64,000 bases of DNA from Odiellus spinosus (Eukaryota > Arthropoda > Arachnida > Opiliones > Phalangiidae), in assembly GCA_963920705.1 (NCBI GenBank), contig OY987237.1, forward strand, positions 12,988,601 to 13,052,600, given 5' to 3'. Position numbers and translations under genes: made by a program. The notes under the pieces were generated by a model, which did no database searches, had not been told where the DNA came from, and was given only the letters and a program-made list of their open reading frames with translations. Numbering within the stretch: the stretch's first letter is position 1; each line of letters opens with the position of its first letter. Below are positions 23,108 through 35,636 of this stretch, piece after piece.

Positions 23108-23822
23108 TTGTAAGGCTTAATCGACGTTTGAAATTAGCCTTAATCAACGTTCGAAATTAGGCTTAATCGACTTTCGAAATTAGGCTTAATAAAGGTTTGA
23201 AATTAGGATTTATAGAGGTTTGAAATTAGGATTTATAGAGGTTTGAAATTAGGATTTATAGAGGTTTGAAATTAAGCTTAATTGAGGTTTGAAATTAAGC
23301 TTAATTCAGGTTTGAAATTAGGCTTAATCCAGGTTTGAAACTAGGCTTAATCCAGGTTTGAAATTACGCTTAATCCAGGTTTGAAATTAGGCTTAACAGA
23401 GGTTTGAAATTAGGCTTAATCCAGGTTTGAAATTAGGCTTAATCCAGGTTCGAAATTAGGCTTAATCCAGGTTCGAAATTAGGCTTAATCCAGGTTCGAA
23501 ATTAGGCTTAATCGAGGTTCGAAATTAGGCTTAATCGAGGTTTGAAATTAGGCTTAATCGAGGTTTGAAATTAGGCTTAATCGAGGTTCGAAATTAGGCT
23601 TATTCGAGGTTCGAAATTAGGCTTATTCGAGGTTCGAAATTAGGCTTATTCGAGGTTTGAAATTAGGCTTAACAGAGGTTTGAAATTAGGCTTAACAGAG
23701 GTTTGAAATTAGGGTTAATCCAGGTTTGAAATTAGGCTTAATCCAGGTTCGAAATTAGGCTTAATCCAGGTTCGAAATTAGGCTTAATCCAGGTTCGAAA
23801 TTAGGCTTAATCGAGATTTGAA
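23108..23822 (+). repeat. 23-bp satellite, orientation 1
   Basis: About 31 units of TTTGAAATTAGGCTTAATCG plus AGG or CAGG-type variants (ATCGAGG, ATCCAGG, AACAGAGG, ATAGAGG). The plus strand reads AAATTAGGCTTAAT; the array at 58.9 kb reads the exact reverse complement. Variant subtypes occur in blocks, a sign of local unit duplication. Confidence 0.95.
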
Positions 23823-24443
23823 AAAAGTACCCGTACACGCACGGTTTCTCGTTACAGATACTAGACCTATAACTCATCTCTGTGAGCCACTCCGAGTCCT
23901 TGTTAATAGCACAATGCTTGTATACGTGCCAATTCGAGTTTGAATCCTACAGGCTACCTAGCTGACAAAGAACTACTAAGGTAGAGAGATTTATGAGCGA
24001 AAGGGGAAATACTAGACAACTCGATAAACATTCTAGTTTTAAAATTTCCTCACGTGGCAAGATTATTTTGGGCAAATTAACGAGCAAAAGCGAACGAGTG
24101 AAGGGCCAACTTGGCGAATACTTTGAAATTTTACACGAAAAAGTCCGGGTTCAAATTGAAAACACAAGAGTAACTCGTCTTTTTTATTTTACTAGATTTA
24201 TTAAACATACGAAACCATGATACTAAAATTATTAATTTTAAAGAAGGCATATTAGACTCGGATAACAAGATATTTTTGTTCAATTTGGGCCGTTAAAATA
24301 CGCTTAAAAACTAGCCAAAGGTTTCGCGATCATACAGTTAATTATCTAAGTCGGGAACGACACTAGCTAACCCTAAATCGAAGTGAATATGTGACAAAGT
24401 GAGAGCGAAAGTGACAAAGTGAATTTGAAAGCGAATGTAACAA

Positions 24444-24746
24444 CAAGAAGGATAAGACAAGGAGAGGAAAAGTGGGAACGGCGCGGTTCCTACTGCGTCG
24501 GCCTAAACTCCCACTCTGGGAGAACGGGGGACAGACGGGAGTAGAGATGCTTCGTGGTAAATTGTTGTCACGTGGGTAAAACGGATCCTTTATGAGACGC
24601 GTAGTAGCCGACGACGCTAGCGACCACGTGACAACAGTTTACCTCGAGACTTTTCTATCCCCCCTTTCCATCCGAGTGGGAGGTTGGCTCTTCTCTCTTT
24701 AACTCAACGCAGCCCCACTTTTCCTCTCCTTGTCTGATCCTTCTTG
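24444..24746. mobile_element. Family A foldback transposon, copy A1
   Basis: 303 bp, ends CAAGAAGGATAAGACAAGGA and TCCTTGTCTGATCCTTCTTG, 7-bp duplication GTAACAA (24,437-24,443; 24,747-24,753). An inner pair TTGTTGTCACGTGG / CCACGTGACAACA makes the whole unit a long hairpin. It is markedly GC-richer than its surroundings and non-coding. Confidence 0.93.
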
Positions 24747-25488
24747 GTAACAAGAAACGTGACCAAGTGACATACATGGAAAAGGGAACCCCCAATGGCT
24801 TTACGTGATGCGTAAATTTTCTTGATTATCTTTTTCATAATTAACAGCAAATTACCACAAAACTTTTGTTGTTAACAGTCAAACATCGACTAAAAATTAC
24901 TTCTTATATCCTCTTATTGACCTAAGAAGGCTACGATAACCTTGGTTAAAACTAAATAAACCGGCTAATTACGCTTCGTCTGAAGATGGTATTACCAATA
25001 TCCTTTAAACCCTATGTCTCTAAAATACGTCTATGTCAGATAAAACTCCCAATAATAATCAAAAATTTAAAAAAGAGAGTTAAATTTATTACTTGAAAGA
25101 ACAAATTTTTAAATATGCCATCCATTCGTCTTTTCTGATTTCTATATGTCCCAATTGCCTTTCCGTGTCCCTAATTAGTAGTAGTTGACGTCATATAGCG
25201 GATCGGTAGTCGGGGATAACTCCCCCCATTTCCTCCAAGACCCCCGGTTGAGAGGGAGGGGGGGGGGGTTCTAAGTCTCTCGGATCACTGTGTGTGTCAT
25301 CTACTAAAGGAACTCTTCTATGCCTACTTTCAAATATTCCACCTTTCCTTAGAGCATCAATTTAGAGATAGGTGGAGTGAAGATGGGGTAGGAAGTATTC
25401 AATCGATTTTTGGTAAAGGGATCGAATCTCATTCGGGATTCCCTCTAAATTCCCTTTATAGGAAGAAATACGTAAGGCGGATGGTTAA

Positions 25489-25909
25489 AGGGAGAATGCA
25501 ACCTAACAACAAGTGATTTTTTATCGATTCCTTATTGTTTAAATAGAACTAATCCACTACTGAAAAATTTTACGAACCAATATTAAACTAGAAATAAATT
25601 TAAAACTTATATGGAAAATAGGCTTAGCGGGATTCATGGAGGTTTAAGGTCTAGCGACCAATCAAACGCGATTGTAAATCTCGTGGAGATCTCCCTTGAA
25701 CGACGCGCCTTCGCTCATTGGTCGCTAGACCTTACACGTAGGCAATTCAGCTGATCTCCATGAATCTCGCTAAGCCTATTTTTCGGGTTAAGTTTTAAAT
25801 CTATTTCTAGTTTAATTTTTGTTTCGTAAACCTTTTATCGGTGGATTAGGCCTATTTAATCGATTAGGAATCGATAAAAAATAATTTGTTATTAGATTGC
25901 ATTCTCCCT
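25489..25909. mobile_element. Palindromic TTAA element B3
   Basis: TTAA at 25,485-25,488 and 25,910-25,913 frame AGGGAGAATGCAACCTAACA ... TTAGATTGCATTCTCCCT. The left arm lacks the stretch between TTCATGGAG and GTCTAGCGACC that other copies keep. Confidence 0.92.
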
Positions 25910-26427
25910 TTAATGTGAAAATGAAGCGAATTTATTTTTAGTGAATACTTGAACTAGAGTTCCTATTCATTCCACGATAATTTAATCTCGCGAACCAATT
26001 TTATTTTTGATAGTAAACTTGATTACGAAGTGTAAATAAGTCTGACGCGTGACAATTAACCCGCCTTACTCTGAATAAATTATAAAGATGTATGTCCGTC
26101 CCGCATTTTCAAAAAATGTTTCGCAAAGACGGAGTCTTATTTTTTAATTGTAGAATTGATAAAAAAACTACTCTATTTTCCTTTTCATCAGCCTCTTTAT
26201 GGGAAGCTTTAAAAGTAGCACTCTATGGTTCTTCGTTCAACACAAGGTTAAATGGTTAAGGACAGCAAAAAGTAGATGTTTTTGCTATTTTAACTCCACT
26301 GATACATATTTCTAAATATAAACAGACATCTTCCATAAAGATACGTGACTATTAAAATATACTATAAATATTAAACGCGTGAATTTATGACTCAGCAATT
26401 TTCTAAAGGGTTAATTACTTTTCTTAA

Positions 26428-27079
26428 AGGGAGACTGCAACTTAATAACAAGTGATTTTTTGTCGATTCCTTATCGTTTAAATGGGTCTAATCCAACAGT
26501 AAACAAAATACAAAGAAATATTAACTAGAAATAATATTAAAACTTACTCTGAAAATTTATTATTTAATATTTGCAGAGGTATATAATAACCCCCTTCGGG
26601 GGGAAGTATGAAAGCCCCTATACTACCAATGCTAAAAATCACGAACAACGAGAGCCCGCTGCTGACTATCTAGGCCACTAGCTCGCGCTGGACTTCTCAA
26701 TGTCGCTACTCTAGTAAATGGTCTTTGTATAAACAAGACGGCTCGATTTGTGTTTAGAACTTCCTGTCTCGGGAGTCAGGCTGTCTGTTAAAATGGAGTC
26801 GAAGGTTGACTTCAGCTCGCGAGTTCCGGAAGTGCGCGTAGGGAAAATTTAGTGAGGTTCAAAATGGTGTAACTATTTTTTGGGAGTAAAGCGGTGTGTC
26901 GATCCGCCGCGATTTACGCCGGGCACTTGTTGTTCGTCGATTTCGCCTACCTTTCATACTTCCCCCCGAAGGGGGTTATTATATACCTCTGATATTTGTA
27001 AATTTTTCATCGGTGGATTAGGCCTATTTAAACGATAAAGAATCGATAAAAAAACAACTTGTTAGGTTGCCTTCTCCCT
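26428..27079. mobile_element. TTAA element B4, interrupted by C3
   Basis: Left end AGGGAGACTGCAACTTAATA after TTAA (26,424-26,427); right end GTTGCCTTCTCCCT, where the duplication has decayed to TTGA. Transposon C3 sits inside it, so B4 is older. Confidence 0.85.
26574..26991 (+). mobile_element. Family C transposon, copy C3 (nested in B4)
   Basis: 418 bp, CAGAGGTATATAATAACCCC ... TATACCTCTG, 7-bp duplication ATATTTG (26,567-26,573; 26,992-26,998). Nearly identical to C1 and C2 over its length. Confidence 0.94.
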
Positions 27080-27550
27080 TTGATTATTGATTGTATCTAT
27101 TTTCAATTTGTACCGCTGGTGCTAACAAAATTAGCGTTACTTTAACTCTTATTTTCAACATTATACGAAATACTAGCGTATTTTCACCCTAAAATGTAAC
27201 CGTGGAGCAATAATAAGGGGAAGTCCAGGTTTCTAAATAATAATCCGATATTGAATGAAGTAATCTTAAGGCGCATTCACACTATAAGTCGCTTGAGAAA
27301 TCGCGTACGCTTGAATTCGCGACCTTGATTTTTCGACGCATTTATAGTTTCAAGTTTGCAATAAAACTTTCCCAATGGAAAGATAATAAATTTCGATAAA
27401 TCGAACTGATTTTTGTTATTTCATTTCAATACCTAAAAAGACAATGAACCGATCCAAATTGGAAAATAGAATTACATCAAACATATCAGATGGAAAAATC
27501 TGAATTCAATCTTAACTGAAATAAAATTTAAAATGGCATTGCTCTACTTT

Positions 27551-27870
27551 TGTTGAATAGTTGATATTATAAAAGAAGTTGTGGGTTCGACATCTTGTTC
27601 GAATATTGCTAACTACGTCACGAAATCACGTGGCGTTAAGGTTATACAGGGCAGTTATTTCCGTTTGCATAAAACGCTAGGGGTCAGAGGGCTCAGACGT
27701 CACTCGGGAGAGACCCGACCTTGAGAGCTGATACGGATATAGAAATAAATACGCTTAAGGAATGCTCAGTGCTCACGAGCGATATGAGATTTAGAAGCTA
27801 TGACGTAGCTGATGACGTCGACGGCATTCCCTAAGCTCCTCCTCTTTTATGATAGCAATGGTTGCAATAT
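27551..27870 (+). mobile_element. Dispersed element M, copy 1
   Basis: About 310 bp shared in reverse with 37.76-38.39 kb, including CACGAAATCACGTGGCGTTAAGG and CTGATGACGTCGACGGCATTCC. The ends TTGATATTATAAAAGAAG and CTCCTCTTTTATGATAGCAA form an imperfect inverted repeat. No target duplication could be fixed. Confidence 0.65.
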
Positions 27871-29119
27871 CTCCTCTAGCTTTAGCGTTCCTAGCCGACA
27901 GACCGACTGACATAATTTTGTCTGAAGATTTTAAAAAATAAACTGTACTCCTATATGAAATCTGGATGGTCGATTCTAATTCCTCTTCGTGAGATAGAAA
28001 AGTACTTAGTTATAAAGAGAGCGATTGCAGACAGTCGAGGTCGGTTGGGAACCTTGTTTTCCAATAATCAATGTGGGAAAAAGCCAAATTTTAAATTTAA
28101 ATCAATAAAATTCGGTCAAAATAAAAAATAAAAACGATTCATTTCCCTTTTAAAGCTCGGGCTCTTAATCAAGAAATTAAATTACATATTACATTTAATT
28201 AATTATAAGTTATATTAAGCCTAAACCTATTCTATTAAATAAATAGAACACATTACTAAGTAACTTCAATAATTACCGGTAATGTTAATTTAATACTAAG
28301 TAGAAATGGACAAAATCTATAAACAATAATGAAAACTAGTTTTAGCAAAGCCGTAATTTGGTGCAATTCGTAATTAAATATTCAGTACCTAAGTTAATTA
28401 CACAGTAATTATGAATATTCGTTTTAAATTAAAAAAATCCAATATTTTAGCCCACCCTTAAATTACCCCCACTATAACTAATTGCGTAACTTAACCGTGT
28501 TTAAATAAAAGGTAATTATACAAAAATTCGCGGTAATTAATCTTAAAAACCAACGTCATTCCAAGTATGAACCTAAATCACGTTATTAAATAATGGATGT
28601 TTAAAAATATAAAAAAAGGTAATCTAATCATCGGAGGAACCTCGTTTAAGTTACCGGTAATTTAATATAAGATAAATAAATCAAATAGGGAGGGTAAAGA
28701 TTAAACTTACCGTAACTTCAATATCATGTCGACTAATTTTAAATAATTAGGATTAACTAATCCTAATCGCGATTAAACTTAATCCAATTGAGCACATAAT
28801 CCGGCAGTAAAAAATAAAATAAAACTATATTTTTTTTTTGTTAATAATAAGGGGAGGGGGGATCTTAAGCCTTTTCACAAAAACATCTTCGGAAAATCGT
28901 CCAAATTCTCAGATTTACGTAAACACGGAATAACTTAATTATTTTTTAAATAAGGGTAATTATAAATACTATTAGGGACGGTATATTACAATTAGGGTAA
29001 TTTAAACTATATTTTCTACGATCTCTTCGTTTTCGGGGTAAGTATACGCGAGAATCTAATTGAATGAAACGTTATTTAGAAGAGCACCGGTTTCGAGATT
29101 TTAGGGTTAACCCGCTAGC

Positions 29120-29450
29120 AAACTATAACGTTAGGTTTTGAGTCTTTGACCGTCCGTTGGTTCGCACACCCACACAGTTTTACACGAAGAATCGGGAGAA
29201 GCTAAGGTTTTCGGACTATCGGATTCTGCGCGAGCGAGATTCCAGAGCTCGAGCTTCCAGGGATGGAGGATCGCGGGATGGTGATGGTCCAGGGTGCGGA
29301 ATGGAGAATGGATCTCCGTGGAACGATGGATGAATGCCTGGGCGGGCGCCCAACTCTGCGGCATTCTATATATACGCGTAAGGCTAGCGTACGAGCGACG
29401 CGCCAAGCAAATTCGATACGTCTTACATTATTCTTTACTAATAGATAAGC
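29120..29450 (-). promoter_or_regulatory. Candidate internal promoter in a GC-rich patch
   Basis: An isolated GC-rich, CG-containing block in AT-rich intron. On the minus strand GCGTATATATAGAATGCC offers a TATA box at 29,367-29,374, followed by about 240 bp of GC-rich sequence with an open frame (starting MPQSWAPAQAFIHRS) ending near 29,131. The orientation matches the host gene, so it could start a short isoform that keeps only the second GEF module. Trio and Kalirin are known to have GEF2-only isoforms. No convincing splice donor was found downstream, and the TATA motif is near-symmetric so direction is unsure. Confidence 0.3.
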
Positions 29451-29774
29451 GGAAACCCCAAAAATTGAATTCTACCCAAGAGGCAAGAGGTCAAAGGTAT
29501 ACATGTACCTATATATAAGAGGACCAGTTAAACGTGTATAAAATAAATTATATTAATTAAAAAATCGTAAGAAAACATTTTTAAAAATATAGTTCAGATA
29601 TTTTTAAAATTAAAATCGTTTCGTGAAAATTTTAATTGAAAGGAAAATTCTTTCAAAAAACTTTTAAAGACGAGTTTGTAGACCTTCCTATAATTTCCCT
29701 ATAGAAATCAACCTAAAAATATATTTTCTAACTTACGATTTGCTCTCTCAAATTACAAAAATGGACTTTCTAGA

Positions 29775-30250
29775 TTAAGTACTTTTACGAAAAAGACAGC
29801 ACGAAAGCGACCTGAACTGTAGGTTCTATCAGAAGCCGATGAAACCCTCCTTTGAAGTCTATTACTCCCTGGTCTTGTTTACCCCTCTCTGTATGGGTTA
29901 GTTTCAAAAAGCGCGATTCGTACGCCTCCTAACGGTTTATATTTTCGGAGCGGGAGTTCGTCCAGCGAATATCTCTAGCAGCCTCGGAGTTCGTCAAAAA
30001 AACGTCGTCGTTTGTGGCGAGAGAGAATTTCCAATTTTTCGTAGACAGGGGGTATGAAGTAGGACCCCTTCGATCTCGTAAAATTGGGAATTTTACCCAT
30101 ACAGAGAGGAGCGCTATATGGAACATTAGAGTAGTAGACTTCAAAGGAGGGTTTCATCTACTTCTGGTTCTATACAATAGCAAAATCACGTGACCATAGT
30201 GATGACGTTTTATTGCGTGGAATTTTTATTACAAAATATAAGATTTTACT
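29775..30250 (+). repeat. Dispersed repeat G, copy 3, split by E2
   Basis: AAGTACTTTTACGAAAAAGAC and AAGCGACCTGAACTG on one side of E2, and AAATCACGTGACCATAGTGATG on the other, together match the motif set of G in reverse order. E2 inserted into it. Confidence 0.55.
29830..30166 (+). mobile_element. Family E transposon, copy E2
   Basis: Clean copy with 7-bp duplication GTTCTAT (29,823-29,829; 30,167-30,173). Like E1 and E5 its right end reads CATCTACTTCTG, where most copies have CATCGGCTTCTG, which may define a subfamily. Confidence 0.93.
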
Positions 30251-30849
30251 GAAGCGGGTAATTTTGTCTATGACATATGATTATATTTTTTGAGTCGTTT
30301 TTTAACGATCTTTTCGAAAATGCTACCCAAATTCTATTTAAGTACCATTTTTCAACAAGTTTCTGACCCATATTAGTTCTTTATCGAATATCAGCAAGCG
30401 GGCTAGCTGTTGGTCAGCAGTCTTTATTTTATTGTGCAAAAAAATAGCCGCTAGCGAAATACTCGATGCTATTTCTGTACCGAAAGAATTATCGCTAACC
30501 TCAGCGGGCCATTCTTTTTATTCCCCCCGTGGATTGAGAAAATTTCGTTAGTGTCACCTCTATCTATTCTATAGATGTCCCTATAGCTTCTTGTTTTTGT
30601 AAGACGTTTTTGTAAGGCCACCATAAATTCAATTGATAAATTGTAGGTTTTTGCGATAAAGGAGACGAAGTAATCTCGAAACGTATCGAATTATATCAAA
30701 GAAGATACAAAATTAACGGTTTGGCCCAATTTTGGATTTCACATTTTGCTAGCGTTCCCATCCGACAGACAGACAGAAATACGGATAATTAGATAATTCG
30801 CGCGTCACGAGATTCTTCTCTATATTAAAAATTCTAATCTTAAAGTTAG

Positions 30850-30950
30850 CAGGGTTGCCACAGATTTTTCAGATTCAAATTCCCTGACCTTTTCCAACGA
30901 TTTTCCCTGATAGGTTCAGCTAATACCACCCAATTTTTAGCCATGCCCAT
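30850..30950 (+). mobile_element. Family L element, left end only
   Basis: CAGGGTTGCCACAGATTTTT and the following CCCTGACCTTTTCCAACGAT match the left part of the copy at 2,836. The similarity ends near AATTTTTAGCCATG and no right end is seen. Confidence 0.6.
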
Positions 30951-31404
30951 AAAATACGGTCGAAGTCAAAGTTCCTCCCCTTTTCCATTGCCAATTATTG
31001 AGCGTACATTTTGGCACGAAAAATGATCTATAAACCCAAGGTACGCGTTTTTTAAAGTCAAATTAGAATTTCCCGCCTTTTTTTTTTAGACAATTTATCG
31101 CTCGCGGTAACCTCTTGATATCCGCGGTTAAAGTGCTGGGGTTGAAATCCAATTTCATTTGTTCAAAAATGATCCGGCGCTTTCTTTTCATCTCTAGACT
31201 TTAAAGTCCTTAATAATAAAGCGATTGCGTCTTTGAATTGAACCTAGGGCATCTTGAACGTGTGAATGAGTATAAAGGAGATACCATGCAGGGATATCAG
31301 GCAAGAGAGCTAGTTCATTCTTCGTTTCTCCGTTGGGTTTTTTTTTTAATACCCATTCTCTCCAACATCTTCCTTCCATCTCGGGATGAAGGATGAATGA
31401 CTAT

Positions 31405-32172
31405 ACAGGGTGTTTCGAAAATGGTGGTAGGACCGAGCTACAGTGGGTTCGATGGGTCATTTTAAGACGAAAATGTTCTATGACGTTTTGTCGTACGGGG
31501 TGCCGTTTAAGAGTTACGAAATTAATCATGCGCGGATAACCCCTTAAAGGGAGAATGCAACCTAATTACAAGTGATTTTTTATCGATTCCTTATCGTTTA
31601 AATAGGCCTAATCCACCGATAAAAAGTTTACAATACAAATATTAAACTAGAAATAAATTTAAAACTTACCCTGAAAATAGGCTTAGCGGGACTCATGGAG
31701 CTCCTGAATCGCGTCCGTGTAAGGTCTAGCAACCAATGAGCAAAGGCCCGTCGTTCACGCGAGATCTCCACGAGACTTACGTCGCGCGCGATTGGTCGCT
31801 AGACCTTACACGGGAGGAAATCAGGAGCTCCATGAATCCTACCAAGCCTATTTTCAGGGTAAGTTTTAAATTTATTTCTAGTTTAATATTTGTTTGTAAA
31901 TTTTTTAAATAGTGGATTAGGCCTATTTAAACAATAAGGAATCGATAAAAAATCTCTTGTTGTTAGGTTGCATCCTCCCTTTAAAACGTACTCAAGGCAC
32001 ATTTTATGAAACGAGCCCCCATTTAAAATACCAGCTAAATAATTAAGTATACGTTTATTAATGTACGTTAAGGGGTCATCCGCGCATCATTCATTTCGTA
32101 ACTCTTAAACGGTGCCCTGTTCGACAAAACGTCATAGAGCCCACTGTACTACCATTTCCGAAACACCCTGTA
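31405..32172. mobile_element. Mariner-like foldback element D, split by B5
   Basis: TACAGGGTGTTTCGAAAATG at the left is mirrored by TTTCCGAAACACCCTGTA at the right. The arms continue for about 140 bp each (CATGCGCGGATAACCCC / GGGGTCATCCGCGCATC), with TA at both borders as expected of Tc1/mariner insertion. B5 lies at the inner edge of the left arm. No transposase remains. Confidence 0.75.
31548..31980. mobile_element. Palindromic TTAA element B5 (nested in D)
   Basis: 433 bp, TTAA at 31,544-31,547 and 31,981-31,984. AGGGAGAATGCAACCTAATT and GGTTGCATCCTCCCT are the ends; the centre is near CACGCGAGATCTCCACG. Very similar to B9, with the same CATCCTCCCT variant at the right end. Confidence 0.94.
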
Positions 32173-33224
32173 CAGTATAAGAGTGACAGCGAAAAAAGGT
32201 GCCTTCTCTTCATCTCGCCCTTTCCCCATGCATCTCCTATTACCCCTCATACGCTTTTTAAGTATTGATCGGGGATTCGAACCCCATACCTTCAGTATAT
32301 CCCCCTAAAAAAATATGGGACCCATTTAAAGCCCGTTTTCAATTGAAATGAACATATAGATACTTAATTTGGCGATATAATACGATTTATGGGTCAGTTA
32401 AAGAGTTTTAAATTACTCTAATTTTGGAAATTGGTAAATTACGTTACCGCGTAACTTAGCACGGGGGTGATTCTCAAAGTTTGTCTAAATTTCAGTGAAA
32501 ATAGTAACCGAATACTCTATTGGTGCAATCGGTTTACGCCTAGGAGGTAACGGAGAAAAGTTACGGCCATTTGCATTTTAAATATAGGGCTAATTTTTGG
32601 ACTTTTGCTCGATTTTTATTGAGTGGCGAAACACCTTTTTCGAGTGGCGTAACATAATTTTATGATCTTAAAATAATACAGGTAAAGGCTGAAAGCCTCA
32701 CTTTAAAACTTTAATAATATTAAACAGCGCAGTATCCCTTTAAATGAAAAATTTGAAACCCCCAAAGGGAAATGGTGTCGTGATATCTCTAATGAAAGCG
32801 ATAGGGCTGACTGTCAAAACGCTAAATAAAAAAAAATAAAAAAAATCAGCGAATTCGAACTCCAGCTAGCTGATAACAACGTTTTTTTTTGACAGCTAGT
32901 TCAATTTGAGACCATACATAAGTCGAAATTAATTTCACTCGAAAAAAAATCACCAAAGGCTAAATAATATTTCGATTTGATAATTTCACTAAACTGACAC
33001 GTAATAAATTAAAGAAAAAGTGAACTAATTAATTTCAAGATACTATAATACAAACGTATCAAAATATGGAATTCTCTACGCAACAATGTCTGTCTGTCTA
33101 TCGAACAGTAACGCTTCAGTTTAAACGTGACATTAGGAATACGAGAAGACCTGAAGCGAATTGCTACACAATGTTAAACTGATTATAATCAATTTCCCTT
33201 AACTTATGGTTCATCCTTCACATA

Positions 33225-33830
33225 TCCAGACTTTCCCTGACCTTTTGGAGCAATTGGACATTTTCTCGACTTTTTCCTGACCTTTTTGGCCAATTTTCAG
33301 ACATTTCTCTGACCCATTACAATTCCCTGAACTTTAAGCCCGTTTTTAAAATTCCTTTCCCTGACCTAATGGCCCTTTTTTAAGTTTCCCTTACTTTTCC
33401 GTAGCCTTTAAGGCCCAATTATTAAAATTCAGGACTTTTTCCTGACTATTTGGCTTAATTTTCAAATTTCGCCAGATCTCTTTTGTCTCAAATTTAAAAT
33501 TCCCCTTGACCTTTGGCTCAATTTGTAACTTCCTTAACATTTCCCTGGCCTTTTGGCCCAATTTTAAAATCTCACTGCATTTCCTTGACCTTTAGGGCCG
33601 GTTTTTAAAATTCCTTTCCTTGACCCATTGCCCCAATTTTGAAATTTCCTTATTTTTCCCTAACCTTCCTTACTTTTTCCTTTAGCCTTTTGACGTTTTT
33701 GCCCAATTATTAAAATTCCGAACTGACCATTTGACCCGATTTTCAAATTTCCCAAATTTTTCCTTGACCTTTTGGCCCAATTTTAAAATACCATTACTTT
33801 TCCCTGACCTCCGATTGCGTTTTTAATTCA
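33225..33830 (+). repeat. Degenerate CCCTGACC array 1
   Basis: Roughly fifteen imperfect units of TTTCCCTGACCTTTTGGCCC plus AATTTTNAAATT. Unit length is irregular, about 35-45 bp. Shares its core with element L and with the arrays at 46.3, 49.8, 56.0 and 63.2 kb. Confidence 0.8.
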
Positions 33831-34358
33831 TGTCCCGCGCCTAATAAGGCTTATTTAGTTATTATATGATTTAGAATGCAGGGGTTTTTAAAAACATAAT
33901 ATTGAAATAAATGGTGAGAGTTTCACTTGAAAATTAAAATTCGTTGTAAAACGAGCTCTTTCGTTTTGGGAATTTTTTTGATTTCAACGAAGCGGACATA
34001 TATTTGAGAGAAATCGGTGTCAAATAATGGTCGAAATATCAAAGTTGGTGACACTAATGGTTTATGATCGCAAATTTGACAACGGGTTGACTGCTTCGTC
34101 AACCACGGCTATACTTTCGCTGTCTATCCCTATACCAGGTGATTTTTGAAAAGCCCGACTTGTCAACTACCGAAACTTAAACTGTTAAGATAAATATATG
34201 GCTAGGTTTTAATAGCCACGTTAAATAGGTAGTGGTCCAAGCTTATCAAATATCAATGGTAAAATCTGTAACAACTTTTAATATCCAGCGCGCCCCATTT
34301 ACACGTAGCGCCATCTATATTAACAATATTCATTTAAATTTCGAAGTTTTTTTTATAA

Positions 34359-35032
34359 AGGGAGAATGGAATCTAAAAACAATTTTTTTTTTATCGATTC
34401 CTTATCGTTTAAATAGGGCCAGAAGCCGATGAAACCCTCCTTTGAAGTCTACTACTCTAATGTTCCATATAGCGCTCCACTCTGTATGGGTAAAATTCAC
34501 AATTTTACGAGTTAAAAGGGGTCCTACTTCATCCCCCCTGTTTACGGAAAATTGGAAATTCTCTCTCTCCGCAAACGATGACGTTTTTTGGACGAACTCC
34601 AAGGCTGCTAGAGATATTCGCTCGACGAAATCCCGCTCCGAAAATATCTACCGTTAGGAGGCGTACGAATCGCGCTTTTTGAGAATAACCCATACAGAGA
34701 GGGGTAGACAAGACCAGGGAGTAATAGACTTCAAAGGAGGGTTTCATCGGCTTCTGATAGGGCTAATCCAACGGTAAACAAAATTTAAAAACAAATATTT
34801 AACTAGAAATAAATTTAAAACTTACCATCAAAATAGGCTTAACTGGTTTTATGAACTTCACCTGAACTCCCCGTATAAGGACTAGCTACCAATGACATTG
34901 ATTAATGGCTCTGATATAGAGAATGCAGGATTTCCATGATCAATGTCATTGGTTGCTATAGTCCTTAGTTCAGGATAATCCAGCTAAGCCTATTTTGATG
35001 GTAAGTTTTAAATTTATTTGGATTTTAATTAA
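34359..35032. mobile_element. TTAA element B6, split by E3 (right end lost)
   Basis: AGGGAGAATGGAATCTAAAA begins the left arm. It is broken at ATAGGGC by E3 and resumes CTAATCCAACGGTAAAC. The right arm reaches GATGGTAAGTTTTAAATTTA and then fades, so the usual GCATTCTCCCT end is missing. Confidence 0.8.
34420..34756 (-). mobile_element. Family E transposon, copy E3 (nested in B6)
   Basis: 7-bp duplication ATAGGGC (34,413-34,419; 34,757-34,763). Inverted relative to E1. Removing it restores the AAATAGGGCTAATCC text of the B arm. Confidence 0.94.
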
Positions 35033-35636
35033 ATTTTGTGTAACTGCATCGGAAGTGGTTCTTTTTCAAAAATAAAGGGGTGAGGTTAAGAATCTCTCTG
35101 CAAAGTATTTCGTCAAAGTTTTTTTTTTTTGTTTTTTTGTTTTTTTTTTAAGAAACGTCAACTTTAAAACTAGACCAAATTCCTACAACCAATTAAACAC
35201 CGCAACTAGAACTAGAAAAAAAAAGAGCTGCATCCAATTCGAAGAAGACAAAAACTTCACTTATTTACTTGTAGGTTAGAGAAGCCAAAACAAAAAGTAC
35301 TAAGAAACTCGAAAAAAAAAAGAAAAAAAAAAAAAAAGGGTTTTTGTTAATCTTATTTAGAGCATTTTGGGTTTCTTACAAAATTTACGGGCAACCTAGA
35401 AATGAACCTACAGTTTACTCTAGAGTGAATTTCGCTGGCATTCAGAGATTAATTTAAAAGAGATGTGTAATACTCAATTTTAGATTAAAAATTACAAACA
35501 AATATTATAACATATTTCTGCTGACAAAGAAACTCCCCCAAACTTTCTACGAAATATTATAAATCTGATTTTTCCAGGATGGTGTATAAACCCTAAATTT
35601 AAAATTGGTTAATCTTATAATAAAGACAGGGTTCCC

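Noticed and set aside
23108-23822. TTAGGC-like telomeric repeat
   Set aside because: TTAGGC occurs once per 23-bp unit and never in direct tandem, so this is a satellite and not telomeric DNA.
23993-24220. 75-codon plus-strand frame (starting MSERGNTRQLDKHSSF)
   Set aside because: No similarity recognised, antisense to the host gene, no splice or promoter context; compatible with chance.
32265-32300. tRNA-like B box (GGGGTTCGAATCCCC on the minus strand)
   Set aside because: The T-arm-like hairpin is convincing, but no acceptor stem, D arm or anticodon arm can be drawn around it. At most a decayed tRNA-derived repeat.
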